A DNA stretch of 64,000 nt, from the NCBI RefSeq assembly GCF_029207565.1, contig NZ_JANCMW010000002.1, positions 310,001-374,000 of the forward strand, read 5' to 3'. Shown in pieces: positions 29,589-40,101 of the stretch. Positions within the stretch are counted from its first letter, which is position 1; each line of letters begins with the position of its first letter. Under the pieces are notes generated by a model. The model was not told the origin of the DNA and did no database searches. It saw nothing but the letters and a program-made list of their open reading frames with translations. The position numbers were made by a program, and so were the translations under genes. The DNA comes from Marinobacter iranensis (lineage in GTDB: Bacteria > Pseudomonadota > Gammaproteobacteria > Pseudomonadales > Oleiphilaceae).

Positions 29589-32147
29589 ATGGCTGATGTA
29601 ACGGTAAAACAACTGGCCGCAGATGTAGGCGCTCCCGTGGATCGTTTGCTGCGACAGATCGTGGAGGCTGGCCTGAAAGCCCGCTCCGAAGAAGATTCTG
29701 TTACCAGTGATGAGAAGCAACAGTTGCTGACCTATCTGAGAAAGAATCACGGTGAGAGTGAAGCCGAACCGAAAAAGATCACTCTCAAGCGCAAGACAAC
29801 AACCACGCTGAAAGCGGGCCGTGCCAAAACGGTCAATGTTGAGGTTCGCAAGCGCCGTACGTATATCAAACGCGCCGAGCTGGAGCCGGAAGCGGCGAAG
29901 CAGGAAGAAGCTGCTGAGCAGGCTCCCGCAGCACCGGAAGAAGCGCCGAGTGTAGCGGCTGAGCAGGCACAGTCTGCCGAAGCTCCGAAGACGGAAACGC
30001 CGGTTTCCGAGTCGCCGGCGGAAGCGCCGGTTGCTGAAGACAAGCCGGAAGAGAAAGAAAAGCCGGAAACAGCTGCCGAGCCGGAACCATCACCGGTGCC
30101 CGCGCCGGAAGATATGCCGATCCCGCCGCCTGAAGAAGGCGAGGGCAAGGATCGTAAGCCGAAGAAGAAGAAAGAGAAGGCCCGAGAGCGCGGTGACGAG
30201 CCGGAAGAAGGCAAGCCCAAGAAGAAGTCCGCAGGACATCGTGGGCCCCGTAGCCGTCCGGTGGAAGAACCTCTGATTATCAATGAAGAGGAAGAAGACA
30301 CCACGCTGCGCAAGCCACTTCGTGCGAAAAAGAAACCCAAAGAAAAGCGTCATGCTTTTGAGAGGCCGACCAAGCCAATGGTACGAGAAGTCGATATTCC
30401 CGAAACGATCACAGTGGGTGATCTTGCCCAGCGGATGGCCGTCAAGTCAGCTGACGTCATCAAGAAACTGATGGGCATGGGGGTAATGGCGACAATCAAT
30501 CAGGCTCTCGACCAGGAAACCGCCGTGCTGGTCACCGAAGAGCTTGGCCACAAGCCCAACACCGTCAGCGAGGATGCGTTCGAGGAAGAAGTTCTGAGCG
30601 AATTCGCCTTCGAGGGCAAGGAAAAGAGCAAGCGTGCACCGGTGGTCAGTGTTATGGGCCACGTTGACCATGGTAAGACCTCGCTGCTGGATTACATCCG
30701 GCGCACCAAGGTGGCTTCCGGTGAGTCCGGTGGTATCACCCAGCATATCGGTGCTTACCACGTGCAAACCGACCACGGCATGGTGTCCTTCCTGGATACC
30801 CCGGGCCACGCCGCCTTTACGGCCATGCGTGCACGGGGCGCCCAGTGCACCGATATTGTTATCCTGGTGGTGGCGGCTGACGACGGCGTGATGCCCCAGA
30901 CCAAGGAAGCGGTGCAGCATGCCCGCTCCGCTGGCGTGCCCATTGTTGTTGCCATTAACAAAATGGATAAGGAAGCGGCCGATCCGGACCGCATCAAGAC
31001 CGAACTGGCCGGTATGGAAGTGATTCCGGAAGACTGGGGCGGTGACGTCCAGTTTATCCCGGTATCCGCCCACACCGGTGACGGCATCGATGACCTGCTT
31101 GAAGCGCTGCTGCTGCAGGCCGAAATCCTTGAGCTGGAGGCCTCTCCGGATGCGCCAGCCAAGGGTGTGGTTGTCGAATCCAGCCTGGAACGCGGTCGTG
31201 GCTCTGTGGCCACCGTACTGGTCCAGAATGGTACGCTGCGCCAGGGCGAAATGGTTGTGGCTGGCTCCTTCTTCGGCAAGGTTCGCGCCATGACCGATGA
31301 AGCCGGCAAGCAGGTCAGAGAGGCCGGGCCTTCCATTCCGGTGGAAATCCTGGGCCTGAACGGCACGCCGAATGCCGGCGATGAGTTCTTCGCGGTTGCC
31401 GACGAGAAGAAGGCCAAGGAACTGGCGGAATTCCGCCAGGCCCGCGAGCGTGAGCAGCGCCTGCACAGACAGCAGGCAGCCAAGCTCGAGAACCTGTTCG
31501 AGAACATGGGCAAGGACGAGGTCAAAACCCTCAACGTGGTCCTCAAGACCGACGTTCGTGGTTCCCTGGAAGCCATTACCAAATCGCTCCAGGACCTGGG
31601 CAACGACGAAGTGCAGGTCAAGATTGTGTCCTCCGGCGTCGGTGGTATTGCCGAGACAGACGTGAGCCTGGCCATGGCGACCAATGCGGTTATCTTCGGC
31701 TTCAACGTGCGTGCCGATACCGCGTCCAAGCGCCTGGTGGAACAGGAAGGTCTGGATCTGCGCTACTACAGCATCATCTACAACCTGATTGATGATGTGA
31801 AGGCGGCCCTGACCGGCATGCTGGCACCGGAATTCCGCGAGGATATCGTGGGTATCGCCGATGTGCGTGATGTGTTCCGTTCACCGAAGTTTGGCCAGGT
31901 GGCCGGTTGCATGGTGATCGAGGGTAACGTTTACCGTAACAAGCCGATTCGTGTCCTGCGTGACAACGTGGTGATCTTTGAAGGCGAGCTGGAATCCCTG
32001 CGCCGCTTCAAGGATGACGTACCTGAAGTCCGTAACGGCATGGAGTGTGGTATCGGCGTTAAGGGTTACGACGTGAAAGTCGGTGACCAGATCGAGGTGT
32101 TCGATCGCGTCCGGGTCGAGCGCAAGCTTGAGTCTACCGGCGCGTGA
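29589..32147 (+). CDS. infB: Translation initiation factor IF-2
   Basis: IF-2 (852 residues) is the GTPase that brings initiator tRNA to the 30S and drives subunit joining. The N-terminal IF2-N subdomain (1-50) is followed by a long charged linker rich in Pro, Glu, Ala and Lys (about 95-250), a second IF2-N domain, and the G domain with [17 protein letters not shown] and NKMD. Domains II-IV follow, ending with the tRNA-binding fold ([22 protein letters not shown]). The gene has GGAGGAGG just upstream of its ATG. Confidence 0.98.
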   Translation: MADVTVKQLAADVGAPVDRLLRQIVEAGLKARSEEDSVTSDEKQQLLTYLRKNHGESEAEPKKITLKRKTTTTLKAGRAKTVNVEVRKRRTYIKRAELEPEAAKQEEAAEQAPAAPEEAPSVAAEQAQSAEAPKTETPVSESPAEAPVAEDKPEEKEKPETAAEPEPSPVPAPEDMPIPPPEEGEGKDRKPKKKKEKARERGDEPEEGKPKKKSAGHRGPRSRPVEEPLIINEEEEDTTLRKPLRAKKKPKEKRHAFERPTKPMVREVDIPETITVGDLAQRMAVKSADVIKKLMGMGVMATINQALDQETAVLVTEELGHKPNTVSEDAFEEEVLSEFAFEGKEKSKRAPVVSVMGHVDHGKTSLLDYIRRTKVASGESGGITQHIGAYHVQTDHGMVSFLDTPGHAAFTAMRARGAQCTDIVILVVAADDGVMPQTKEAVQHARSAGVPIVVAINKMDKEAADPDRIKTELAGMEVIPEDWGGDVQFIPVSAHTGDGIDDLLEALLLQAEILELEASPDAPAKGVVVESSLERGRGSVATVLVQNGTLRQGEMVVAGSFFGKVRAMTDEAGKQVREAGPSIPVEILGLNGTPNAGDEFFAVADEKKAKELAEFRQAREREQRLHRQQAAKLENLFENMGKDEVKTLNVVLKTDVRGSLEAITKSLQDLGNDEVQVKIVSSGVGGIAETDVSLAMATNAVIFGFNVRADTASKRLVEQEGLDLRYYSIIYNLIDDVKAALTGMLAPEFREDIVGIADVRDVFRSPKFGQVAGCMVIEGNVYRNKPIRVLRDNVVIFEGELESLRRFKDDVPEVRNGMECGIGVKGYDVKVGDQIEVFDRVRVERKLESTGA

Positions 32148-32172
32148 TGCGCTTGAGATTAAGGGAAGCCTG

Positions 32173-32610
32173 ATGCCAAGAGAGTTCAGCCGAATAGATC
32201 GCATCGGCGATCAGATGCAGCGTGAGCTGGCCCAGCTCATCCAGCGGGAGGTCAAAGATCCGCGGGTGGGCATGGTGACGGTCAATGCCGTCAAGGTAAG
32301 CCGTGATCTGGGCTACGCAGATATCTACGTGTCCCTGCTCACCACCGAGGAACTGACCGAGGAGTCGCCGCAGGTGAAGGACTCCCTGGCGGTGTTGAAC
32401 AAGGCGTCCGGATTCCTCCGTGGGCAGGTTGGCCGCGCCATGAAGTTGCGGGTAACGCCCCAGCTGCGTTTCCATTTCGATTCGCTGCTTGGGCACAGCC
32501 GCCACATGGATAATCTGATTCGCGAAGCCGTTGGCGACAAGCCAGCGGTCGATCGTGATGATGAAGCTGGTGACGACCGTTCTTCCGATGATCCGGAGCG
32601 GGACGCTTGA
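32173..32610 (+). CDS. rbfA: Ribosome-binding factor A
   Basis: RbfA (145 residues) binds the 30S near helix 1 of 16S rRNA late in assembly. The ATG at 32173 ([19 protein letters not shown]) follows AAGGGAAG. The KH-like fold includes [33 protein letters not shown], given here in its two halves, and [16 protein letters not shown]. The tail is acidic. Its stop overlaps the TTG start of truB. Confidence 0.95.
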   Translation: MPREFSRIDRIGDQMQRELAQLIQREVKDPRVGMVTVNAVKVSRDLGYADIYVSLLTTEELTEESPQVKDSLAVLNKASGFLRGQVGRAMKLRVTPQLRFHFDSLLGHSRHMDNLIREAVGDKPAVDRDDEAGDDRSSDDPERDA

Positions 32611-33527
32611 GCCGACGTCGCAAAGGCCGTGACGTAAACGGCATCCTGGTGATCGACAAGCCGATGGATATTACATCCAATGGTATCCTGCAGCAGGTGA
32701 AGCGTCTGTTTGGTGCGGCCAAGGCCGGCCATACCGGCGCCCTGGACCCGCTGGCCACCGGTGTGCTGCCGTTGTGTTTTGGCGAAGCCACCAAGTTCTC
32801 CCAGATGATGCTGGACAGCGACAAGGCTTACATCGCTACTGCGCGCCTGGGTGTGCGGACGGAAACGGGGGACAGCGAGGGCGCAGTCGTTGCTGAAAAA
32901 CCGGTGCCTTCGGGGCTGGATGCCGAAGCCCTGGAGCCGGTCCTCGACCGGTTTCGTGGCGATATCCAGCAGGTGCCCTCCATGTACTCCGCGCTCAAGC
33001 ACAAGGGCCGCCCGCTCTATGAATACGCGCGGGAAGGCATTGAAGTGGAGCGCCCGTCCCGTCCCGTTACCATCTACGAGCTGAAACTGCTGGATGTGCG
33101 GGAGACCGAGATCGACATTGCGGTGAGTTGCACCAAAGGCACCTATATCCGTTCGCTGGTTGAAGACATTGGCGAGGCGCTTGGCTGTGGTGCCCATGTA
33201 ACGGCACTGCGGCGCACCATGGCTTCGGGGTTCACACTGGCGGATGCTGTCGAGGTCAGTGCCCTGGAATCCATGCGTGAACAGGGTGAGAGTCTGGATG
33301 GCCTGCTGGTGGCCCCGGACGCGGCGCTGTCGATGTTTCCGGAACAGGAACTGGAAGGAAGTTCACTGGTATCGATATTGAACGGACAACCAGTTAGAAT
33401 ATCCGGTCAGCCAGCCGAAGGGTTTGTTCGCCTCTATGGCAGCGGACGTTTTGTTGGGCTGGCGGAAGGATTCCCGGAAGGGGAGGTCACCAAACTGGTG
33501 CCTCGCCGTCTGGTGAAGAGTAGCTGA
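32607..33527 (+). CDS. truB: tRNA pseudouridine-55 synthase
   Basis: TruB (306 residues) makes pseudouridine 55 in the T loop of tRNAs and also acts as a tRNA chaperone. It starts at a TTG within the rbfA stop (TTGA). The catalytic Asp is in [15 protein letters not shown] near residue 50. The sequence then has [19 protein letters not shown] and [15 protein letters not shown], and a C-terminal PUA-like domain. Coupled translation with rbfA is likely. Confidence 0.96.
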   Translation: MSRRRKGRDVNGILVIDKPMDITSNGILQQVKRLFGAAKAGHTGALDPLATGVLPLCFGEATKFSQMMLDSDKAYIATARLGVRTETGDSEGAVVAEKPVPSGLDAEALEPVLDRFRGDIQQVPSMYSALKHKGRPLYEYAREGIEVERPSRPVTIYELKLLDVRETEIDIAVSCTKGTYIRSLVEDIGEALGCGAHVTALRRTMASGFTLADAVEVSALESMREQGESLDGLLVAPDAALSMFPEQELEGSSLVSILNGQPVRISGQPAEGFVRLYGSGRFVGLAEGFPEGEVTKLVPRRLVKSS

Positions 33528-33620
33528 CAACCGTCTTATGACGGGTTGCAGCTGATTAGCCGGGCTGTAGAGATGCGTGGTTCGGCCGAATTCGATAGCA
33601 TCGCGACAATGAGGTGAGTT

Positions 33621-33890
33621 ATGGCACTTTCTGCCGACGAGAAAGCACAGATCGTTAAGGATTTTCAGCAGGGTGATGGCGATACCGGTTCTCCTGAAGT
33701 TCAGGTTGCACTGTTGAGCCACAACATCAACAAGCTGCAGGATCACTTCAAGACCAACAAGCAGGATCACCATTCCCGCCGTGGTCTTATCCGGATGGTT
33801 AACCAGCGTCGTAAACTGCTGGACTACCTGAAGCGTAAAAACGCAGATCGCTACCTGGAACTGATCCAGCGTCTGAACCTGCGTCGCTAG
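33621..33890 (+). CDS. rpsO: 30S ribosomal protein S15
   Basis: S15 (89 residues) binds the central domain of 16S rRNA. Recognisable segments are [24 protein letters not shown], split by the conserved GSPEVQ, and [22 protein letters not shown]. The gene is preceded by GAGGTGAG. A GC-rich hairpin (CCGGCGGGGC/GCCTCGCCGG) follows at about 33909-33933 without a T-run. rpsO-pnp order is conserved. Confidence 0.97.
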   Translation: MALSADEKAQIVKDFQQGDGDTGSPEVQVALLSHNINKLQDHFKTNKQDHHSRRGLIRMVNQRRKLLDYLKRKNADRYLELIQRLNLRR

Positions 33891-33994
33891 TCCGGTTGTA
33901 CTTAACGGCCGGCGGGGCATATAGCCTCGCCGGTTGTGCTTCTCCCCTGCATCGTGTCTGTCAGTGAACCCTGAAGGAACTCCCTGTCGTAACG

Positions 33995-34085
33995 GAAAGC
34001 TGAAATTGATAGCAGGTTGTTGAAAAGCCCGGCCTCAGGAGATGCAGTTCCCTGCCCGGGGTTTTACAACAGCCTGTTAGCTTTC
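33995..34085 (+). promoter_or_regulatory. Long rpsO-pnp intergenic hairpin, probable RNase III processing site
   Basis: The 308-base space between rpsO and pnp holds a long double-stranded element: GAAAGCT at the outside pairs with AGCTTTC, and an inner arm starting CAGGTTGTTG pairs with the one ending ACAACAGCCTG, giving about 20 nearly uninterrupted pairs. In E. coli an RNase III hairpin at this exact place lets PNPase autoregulate its mRNA; the same is inferred here. Nothing else was seen in the space. Confidence 0.6.
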
Positions 34086-34198
34086 AGACGGGCTACCCTT
34101 CAGTTCATCACTTCAGACGATGTTGCAGTTATAGCGGATAATTCGCAGGGGCGGATTGTCCGGGCCAACCAATTGAAATGATGATTTCAGGAGTTACC

Positions 34199-36322
34199 GT
34201 GGATCTTAATCCCGTAAAAAAATCGTTTGAACTCGGCGGCAAGACCGTCACCATTGAGACTGGGCGTATTGCCCGTCAGGCCACCGGTTCCGTTCTGGTT
34301 ACCGTGGACGACATCTCGGTACTGGGTACCGTGGTGGCTGCCAAGGAAGCCAAGCCTGGCCAGCCGTTCTTCCCGTTGACCGTCAACTACTTCGAGAAAA
34401 CCTACGCGGTAGGCAAAATTCCGGGTGGTTTCTTCAAGCGTGAAGGCCGTCCGTCCGAGAAAGAAACCCTGACATCCCGCCTGATCGACCGTCCGATTCG
34501 TCCGCTGTTCCCCAAAGGGTTCATGAACGAAACCCAGGTCATCACCACGGTGATGTCATCCAGCAAAAACCAGGACCCGGATATCGCTGCCATGCTTGCC
34601 GCTTCTGCAGCCCTGTCCATCTCCGGTATTCCCTTTGATGGTCCTATCGGTGCGTCGCGCGTGGCTTACACCAATGAGCGTGGCTATTTCCTGAACCCGA
34701 CCTTCGAAGAGCTGGAAACCTCCCTGCTGGACATGGTTGTTGCCGGTACCGAGGATGCGGTTCTGATGGTTGAGTCGGAAGCCAAGGGCCTTGTTGAAGA
34801 CCAGATGCTGGGTGCCGTCCTTTATGGCCACCAGGAAATGCAGACAGCGATTACCGCCATCAAGGAACTTGCCGCTGAAGTGGGCAAGCCTCGCTGGGAC
34901 TGGCAGCCAGAGCCGGAAAACACCGAGCTGCTGAATGCCGTGAACGCCGAAGCGGCTGGTGCTATCGAAGAAGCTTACAGCATCCGCGACAAGATGGAGC
35001 GTTATGCACGTCTGGGCGAGATCAAGAGCGCGCTGGTTGAGAAACTAGCGGGTGAAGAAGAAGGCCAGCCTTCCGCGGATGACGTCAAGAAGTACTTCGG
35101 CAAGGTCGAGAAGACCATCGTTCGCAAGCAGGTTATCGATGGCAAGCCACGTATCGACGGCCGCGACAACAAGACTGTCCGTCCCATCGAAGTGGAAGTT
35201 GGCGTTCTGCCCAGCACCCACGGTTCTGCCCTGTTCACCCGTGGCGAAACCCAGGCCATCGTGACGACCACGCTGGGTACCGCCCGCGACATGCAGATCA
35301 TTGATGCCCTGGAAGGTGAGCGCAAGGACCCGTTCCTGTTCCACTACAACTTCCCTCCGTACTCCGTTGGCGAAGCCGGCCGTGTTGGTACGCCGGGTCG
35401 TCGTGAAGTCGGCCACGGCCGTCTGGCGAAGCGTGGTGTGGCTGCGGTTATGCCCACCATGGAAGAATTCCCGTACACCATCCGTGCGGTGTCCGAGATC
35501 ACCGAATCCAACGGTTCCAGCTCCATGGCGTCTGTCTGTGGTTCCAGCCTGGCGCTGATGGATGCGGGTGTGCCCATCAAGGCTCCGGTTGCCGGTATTG
35601 CCATGGGTCTGGTCAAGGAAGGCGACAAGTTCGCGGTTCTGACCGACATCCTGGGTGATGAGGATCACCTCGGCGATATGGACTTCAAGGTAGCGGGTAC
35701 TTCTGAAGGTATCACTGCGCTGCAGATGGATATCAAGATTCAGGGCATCACCGACGAGATCATGGAAATTGCCCTGGACCAGGCCAACGCAGCACGCCTG
35801 CATATCCTGGGTGAAATGGCGAAGGTGATTTCCGCGCCTCGCAAAGAGCTTTCCAGCCGCGCGCCGAGCATTACCACCATCAAGATCAATCCGGAGAAAA
35901 TCCGTGACGTTATCGGCAAGGGTGGTTCCGTGATCCGTTCTATCTGTGACGAGACTGGTGCCTCCATCGATCTGGATGACGATGGCAACGTGAAGATCTA
36001 CGCCGACAACCAGGAGGCAGCCAACGCCGCGATGAAGCGGGTGATGGAAATCACTGCTGAAATCGAAGTGGGCGCCATCTACAGTGGCCGCGTTGAGCGC
36101 ATCGTGGACTTCGGTGCCTTCGTCAACATCCTGCCCGGCAAGGATGGTCTGGTGCACATCTCCCAGATCTCCGAGCGTCGCATCGAGAACGTCACCGACG
36201 AGCTCAGCGAAGGCCAGGAAGTTCTGGTCAAGGTACTGGATGTGGATAACCGTGGACGCGTAAAACTGTCCATGAAGGAAGTAAAGGAAGGCGAGCAGCC
36301 CACGGATCTCTCTGCACTGTAG
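34199..36322 (+). CDS. pnp: Polyribonucleotide nucleotidyltransferase (PNPase)
   Basis: PNPase (707 residues) degrades RNA 3'-5' with phosphate and is part of the degradosome. The GTG at 34199 is preferred: CAGGAG is 5 bases upstream and the protein then begins [14 protein letters not shown] like relatives; ATGs at 34178 and 34181 lie upstream of that site. Two RNase PH domains (about 1-210 and 310-540) flank an alpha domain, followed by KH ([15 protein letters not shown]) and S1 ([18 protein letters not shown]) domains. Confidence 0.97.
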   Translation: MDLNPVKKSFELGGKTVTIETGRIARQATGSVLVTVDDISVLGTVVAAKEAKPGQPFFPLTVNYFEKTYAVGKIPGGFFKREGRPSEKETLTSRLIDRPIRPLFPKGFMNETQVITTVMSSSKNQDPDIAAMLAASAALSISGIPFDGPIGASRVAYTNERGYFLNPTFEELETSLLDMVVAGTEDAVLMVESEAKGLVEDQMLGAVLYGHQEMQTAITAIKELAAEVGKPRWDWQPEPENTELLNAVNAEAAGAIEEAYSIRDKMERYARLGEIKSALVEKLAGEEEGQPSADDVKKYFGKVEKTIVRKQVIDGKPRIDGRDNKTVRPIEVEVGVLPSTHGSALFTRGETQAIVTTTLGTARDMQIIDALEGERKDPFLFHYNFPPYSVGEAGRVGTPGRREVGHGRLAKRGVAAVMPTMEEFPYTIRAVSEITESNGSSSMASVCGSSLALMDAGVPIKAPVAGIAMGLVKEGDKFAVLTDILGDEDHLGDMDFKVAGTSEGITALQMDIKIQGITDEIMEIALDQANAARLHILGEMAKVISAPRKELSSRAPSITTIKINPEKIRDVIGKGGSVIRSICDETGASIDLDDDGNVKIYADNQEAANAAMKRVMEITAEIEVGAIYSGRVERIVDFGAFVNILPGKDGLVHISQISERRIENVTDELSEGQEVLVKVLDVDNRGRVKLSMKEVKEGEQPTDLSAL

Positions 36323-36364
36323 TCTCCGCGCTGTAACCCTTGATCCTGCGGGTTGCACCAACCC

Positions 36365-36396
36365 GTAGGTCGGATTAGCCGCAGGCGTAATCCGAC
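36365..36396 (+). repeat. REP-like palindrome, copy 2
   Basis: GTAGGTCGGATTAG, a short loop, then CGTAATCCGAC. It lies 42 bases past pnp and directly abuts the pnp terminator. Confidence 0.75.
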
Positions 36397-36435
36397 AAAA
36401 AACCCGCCGCTCTCTCGAGTTTGGCGGGTTTTTTA
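36397..36435 (+). terminator. pnp terminator
   Basis: AACCCGCC and GGCGGGTT pair around a 14-base loop, with six A before and six T after; it could act on both strands. Confidence 0.85.
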
Positions 36436-36470
36436 TCTCCAGGCCTCTAAATTCAGTGAAGCGCCTACCC

Positions 36471-36502
36471 GTAGGCCGGATTAGGCGAAGCCGTAATCCG
36501 AC
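36471..36502 (+). repeat. REP-like palindrome, copy 3
   Basis: GTAGGCCGGATTAGGCGAAGCC then GTAATCCGAC in the convergent space between pnp and the lipoprotein hydrolase gene. Confidence 0.75.
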
Positions 36503-36514
36503 AACCCAGCCCCC

Positions 36515-37381
36515 CTATTCACCATTAGCATCCATAAACCCCAATACCGCCGCCTGATACCCCGGAATCACAAACGTCGACGCATGGGGCGTATCTGTCT
36601 GCAAAAATCGCTTGGGCTCCGCCGCCGCCTCATACAGCCGCTCCCCATGATGAAACGGAATAATCCCGTCCCGCTCACTGTGAATCACCATCACCGGCAC
36701 AGGGCTGATGTCACCGATCATTTCAGTGGCTTCATACTCGTCGGTAATGGTCCAGCTTAGTGGAAACTGCAACGGCCAGGTGAGCCAGAAATTGCCCAGT
36801 TTCTCCCGGGCAATGGCGCGGAAGCCGGAGAAGGTGCCGTCGAGAATCACACCGTCCAGGGGCGGTTGTTCGCCTCGTTTGACCCACTCGCTGGCCAGGG
36901 CGGTTCCCAGTGCACCGCCCAGGCTCTGGCCCAGCAGGAACAGGGGCTGGTTTTGAACATCCGGGCGGTCGATCAGCCACCGAAGACCGGCCTCTGCGTC
37001 GTGCAGGGTGCCCTCTATGTCTGGTGCGCCGGTGGAGCGGCCATATCCCCGGTAGTCGATCAGAAACACGTTGTAGCGCTTCTCAGGCAGCCAGGCGACG
37101 TTCATGATGTGGCTGCTGATGTTTTGGGCGTTGCCGTGGAGGAAGTAGACGGTGCCTTTCGGGTCGGATTGCGCGGGCAGCCACCACCCGTGGAGGGTTT
37201 CTCCGTCCGGGGTATCAAGAAAGACGTCTTCGTATTCGAGGTTCAGGCGGTCCGGGGTGATGTAGGTGACCTGGTCGGGATAGAAGAACACACTGCTGCA
37301 GCCGGTCTGCAGGAGCAGGGTGAATGCGGCTGTGATGCCGGCCAGTGTTCTCAGAAGTACGCGTGGAGTCCGAGTTGCCAT
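36515..37381 (-). CDS. Alpha/beta hydrolase lipoprotein
   Basis: A 288-residue protein with a lipoprotein-type N-terminus (LLLQTGCSS, Cys at about residue 28) followed by an alpha/beta hydrolase fold. Oxyanion motif FLHGNAQN, nucleophile elbow GQSLGG (Ser near 153), a late Asp in HSERDG and catalytic His in DTPHAS complete the triad. It resembles the YfhR/BEM46 group of membrane-tethered serine hydrolases; substrate unknown. Its start overlaps the 3' end of the DUF4105 gene by 31 bases, so the two are probably one operon. Confidence 0.75.
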   Translation of the reverse strand: MATRTPRVLLRTLAGITAAFTLLLQTGCSSVFFYPDQVTYITPDRLNLEYEDVFLDTPDGETLHGWWLPAQSDPKGTVYFLHGNAQNISSHIMNVAWLPEKRYNVFLIDYRGYGRSTGAPDIEGTLHDAEAGLRWLIDRPDVQNQPLFLLGQSLGGALGTALASEWVKRGEQPPLDGVILDGTFSGFRAIAREKLGNFWLTWPLQFPLSWTITDEYEATEMIGDISPVPVMVIHSERDGIIPFHHGERLYEAAAEPKRFLQTDTPHASTFVIPGYQAAVLGFMDANGE

Positions 37382-39216
37382 GTGCTGCGGTACCTGTCGT
37401 AGTGGTCTTCACGGCTGAATTTTCCGAACAGGCTGAAGTCCCGTCCGAAGTGCCAGTTTCCCTCCAGGTAGGCCTGGTCCTGGCGGTGTTGGCTGCTGAC
37501 GATCCAGGCTTTGGTTTTCACGCCGCCGAGGAGGCTGAACTGGTTGTTCTGGTGGAGTATGCCCAGGTCAGCACCGGGGGCGGCGTCGTAGCCGCGTCGC
37601 AGGTCGTCGTCGATTTCCAGGTCGGCGGTGGCCATGGCGAAAGCCTGGGTGCCGCTGGCAAGCAGCCAGCTTCCACCTGCGCCGCCCTCCAGGTAAGGGG
37701 TGAATACGCGGTCGGCTTCAGTGTCGGTGCGGCGGCCGCCGAAGCCCACCTGCCAGGACAGCGGCGAAAAGAACTGGTTGCGAGGCGAGAGGGAGCGGAT
37801 TTCCACGCCGGTCAGTTGTTCTATCTGCAGTTCATCGTTGTCGGTGTACAGGCGGGCGTCCAGGCGCAGAAACTGGAGCTGGGCGCCGCCCCGGTAGCCT
37901 GCGGGCGGGTCCAGCACATCGTGGTAGGCGGGGCGAAGTGTCAGTTCGGTAAAGTTGCGTTCATTCATGCGCCCACCGCTGACGCTGGCGCGGAAGGTGC
38001 CGTGCCCCTGGTCGTCACGGATGGCTGGTTCAGGCGGGCCGTCCTGTGCAGCTACCCCACGGATCTGGCTGCGTTGCCGTAGCAGGTCGTGGGAGAGGGG
38101 TGCCGCGTGCTCACGGGGCCAGCCTTCGGCCTCGCTCTGGTAGCGAACGTAGTCGTAGGTGGTATCCAGCACCCGTGCCTGTTCGTTATCGCCCAAGGCT
38201 CTCACTTCCGGGGCGTCCGCCGCCACATACCCGTTGGCGATGGCGGCGGCCAGCGTCTGGTGGTCGTCGGGCAGGGAGTCGATGCTGTGGCTGACACTGG
38301 TTGCCGCGGAGGGGCGGTAATAAACCTCCTCTACCAAGCCTTTATCCACCACCCACCGGACGGTATCTGAGGGAATGGCATGGGTTCCGACTTCGTCCAG
38401 CAGGTCGGTGCCGGGGCGGGCCACGTCGATCAGTGCCAGCAGCCGGTAGGCGCAATTCTCGTCGAAGAAGTAGTAGTCGAAATTGCGATCACGTATCTCC
38501 CAGGTGTGGGCCAGCATCATGTCCACTTCCGCCTGGGTGAGGTTGAGTTTGTATTCCCACAAATCCCGGTGCTCGATGTCGGAATACAGGCGGATTTTTT
38601 CGTAGTAAGGCTGGATCGAGGTAATGCCCGGATAGCCGCCAAAAATGCCTTTATAGGCAAACAGGATTTCGCTGTCGTGGGCGGCCGCGTCGGCGGCGTA
38701 GGAAATGGTGTTGGCCAGGATCAGGTTGGTTTCCTCGTCTTTCTGAGGCGGATCCAGGCGCAGGAAGGTATGGCCGAACATGGACGACGGACTGTTCAGG
38801 TAGGACGCTGCAAACACCAGTGTCACGGTTTCGGTGTTCAGCTCTTCGATCCACTTCTCAAAGGACGGGCAGTCTGCAGGTTGTTGTGGCAGGTCCAGCT
38901 GTTCCCTCAGCCAGCGGTCCCGCGCGGGGAAGCGGCAGCGGGCATGATTGTTCCCGCCGCCTGGCTGGGTGATGGCTTTCAGGGTCGCTTCAAGTTCTGC
39001 CTTTGGTGAGGTTTTGCCGTTGTCACTAAGGTAGAAGCGGTCATCGTCCGCCTGGCCTGTATGGCCGTCACCGAAGCGATCGGGCTGATAGTGAAGCAGC
39101 GTCAGCCATGCGGGGTGTTGATGGAGGTTTCCGGTGTCTGGAAGCTGGGTGGCATGTACGTTTGAAGCTGATGCCAGCCAGAAGAAGGCCAGCGCGAACC
39201 GAAGCGAAGTGCGCAT
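37351..39216 (-). CDS. DUF4105 (Lnb N-terminal periplasmic-domain) protein with barrel-like C-terminus
   Basis: A 621-residue protein with a cleavable signal (MRTSLRFALAFFWLASASNV, cut near HAT-Q). Residues about 130-300 form the DUF4105 domain with the conserved MFGHTFLRLDP and YYFFDENCAYRLL. The His-then-Cys order recalls permuted NlpC/P60-type amidases/acyltransferases, suggesting a periplasmic hydrolase; this is inference. From about residue 400 on, alternating hydrophobic strands with many Tyr, Arg and Gly lead to a C-terminal aromatic residue (QLGLHAYF), as in outer-membrane beta-barrels. It lies between the DUF3015 gene and a lipoprotein hydrolase. Confidence 0.75.
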   Translation of the reverse strand: MRTSLRFALAFFWLASASNVHATQLPDTGNLHQHPAWLTLLHYQPDRFGDGHTGQADDDRFYLSDNGKTSPKAELEATLKAITQPGGGNNHARCRFPARDRWLREQLDLPQQPADCPSFEKWIEELNTETVTLVFAASYLNSPSSMFGHTFLRLDPPQKDEETNLILANTISYAADAAAHDSEILFAYKGIFGGYPGITSIQPYYEKIRLYSDIEHRDLWEYKLNLTQAEVDMMLAHTWEIRDRNFDYYFFDENCAYRLLALIDVARPGTDLLDEVGTHAIPSDTVRWVVDKGLVEEVYYRPSAATSVSHSIDSLPDDHQTLAAAIANGYVAADAPEVRALGDNEQARVLDTTYDYVRYQSEAEGWPREHAAPLSHDLLRQRSQIRGVAAQDGPPEPAIRDDQGHGTFRASVSGGRMNERNFTELTLRPAYHDVLDPPAGYRGGAQLQFLRLDARLYTDNDELQIEQLTGVEIRSLSPRNQFFSPLSWQVGFGGRRTDTEADRVFTPYLEGGAGGSWLLASGTQAFAMATADLEIDDDLRRGYDAAPGADLGILHQNNQFSLLGGVKTKAWIVSSQHRQDQAYLEGNWHFGRDFSLFGKFSREDHYDRYRSTWQLGLHAYF

Positions 39217-39311
39217 GGATGGTCAGTCAATTCCGGGTTGAACGACGGGTGGATGGCCTGGAAGCCGTTGCGCCGTCCCTGGCGCATAAGATCCTTTTTC
39301 GGGCTGGAGGA

Positions 39312-39776
39312 TCAGGCTGCTACATACTTGCTCAGCGTTTCATCCTTTTCCAGCAGGGCTACAATCGCATCAACCGCTTCGCCAGACGTGGTGTCAGACG
39401 ACGGGAAGATGGTTGCAAAGTTGTCCTGGAGGACTTTGCGGAACGAATCACGATCCGCTTCGTCAACGCCCAGCAGTACTGCCAGGGTGTCCAGGTTTTC
39501 GCCGGAGCCACGGGACATGTCGCGGGCAACCTTGTCAATGTTGCTGTCCATGTACATGGCCATGGATTGTACAGACTGGTTGGTCTGGCAACCGAGGGTA
39601 CCAGTGGTCATACCAAAGGTCTGGTTACCAAAGGTACCGTTGGTGGTTGCGGCCAAAACGTGGGGGGCAATACCAGACTGTCCTTTCCAGATCATGGCAC
39701 CAACGCCACAACCGGGCTGAGCGAAGGCCAGGGTAGAAGCACCCATAAGCAGTGCACCTGCGATGAGTTTTTTCAT
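39312..39776 (-). CDS. DUF3015 family secreted protein
   Basis: A 154-residue protein with a signal peptide (MKKLIAGALLMGASTLAFA, cut before QPGCG). The mature part has conserved Cys and Gly residues (CGVGAMIWKG, NQTFGMTTGTLGC) typical of DUF3015. Function unknown; members occur beside DUF4105 genes in pseudomonads, as here. The ATG at 39776 has AAGGAG 8 bases upstream. A candidate minus-strand promoter TTTGCC-16-TATACT lies near 39901-39929. Confidence 0.8.
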   Translation of the reverse strand: MKKLIAGALLMGASTLAFAQPGCGVGAMIWKGQSGIAPHVLAATTNGTFGNQTFGMTTGTLGCQTNQSVQSMAMYMDSNIDKVARDMSRGSGENLDTLAVLLGVDEADRDSFRKVLQDNFATIFPSSDTTSGEAVDAIVALLEKDETLSKYVAA

Positions 39777-40101
39777 TAATCCACTCCTTGTTTGTTTAGC
39801 TGTCGTCGCAAACGCGCCACTGTTGCCTGAGAGGGTCCCGGGCTGGCGCGCTAACGGCCCTGACTGATTTCCCGTGGAGACAGGTCGACCGTTGACTCTG
39901 AGTATAGTTCATATATGAGAAAGGCAAATTACAAAGGCGCTGAGTGATTGATTTGGCCCACAAAGTCAAAGTGTGATCATGTGTTCATATTTCTAAATCG
40001 GCTAAAAAATGCTCATTTGCAATGATCTTGTTATATAGCAGCAGTTTGGGTATAGTGCGCGCGGCCATGAAGGCTTATACACAACACATGGAGATTGAGT
40101 T
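39777..40101. other. Divergent intergenic region of DUF3015 and the small lipoprotein
   Basis: This 325-base space holds the promoters of both neighbours. The DUF3015 leader (about 120 bases on the minus strand) is GC-rich with possible pairing (GCGCGCC/GGCGCGC). The middle part (39890-40060) is AT-rich. No gene or riboswitch was recognised. Confidence 0.6.
40028..40056 (+). promoter_or_regulatory. Sigma-70 promoter of the small lipoprotein gene
   Basis: TTGTTA, a 17-base spacer and TATAGT, 45 bases upstream of the start codon. Confidence 0.65.

Noticed and set aside
39800-39860. CTCTCAGGCAACAG on the minus strand looks like the 3' part of a glycine riboswitch
   Set aside because: The pairing 5' GAGAG segment is absent and the downstream gene (DUF3015) has no link to glycine.
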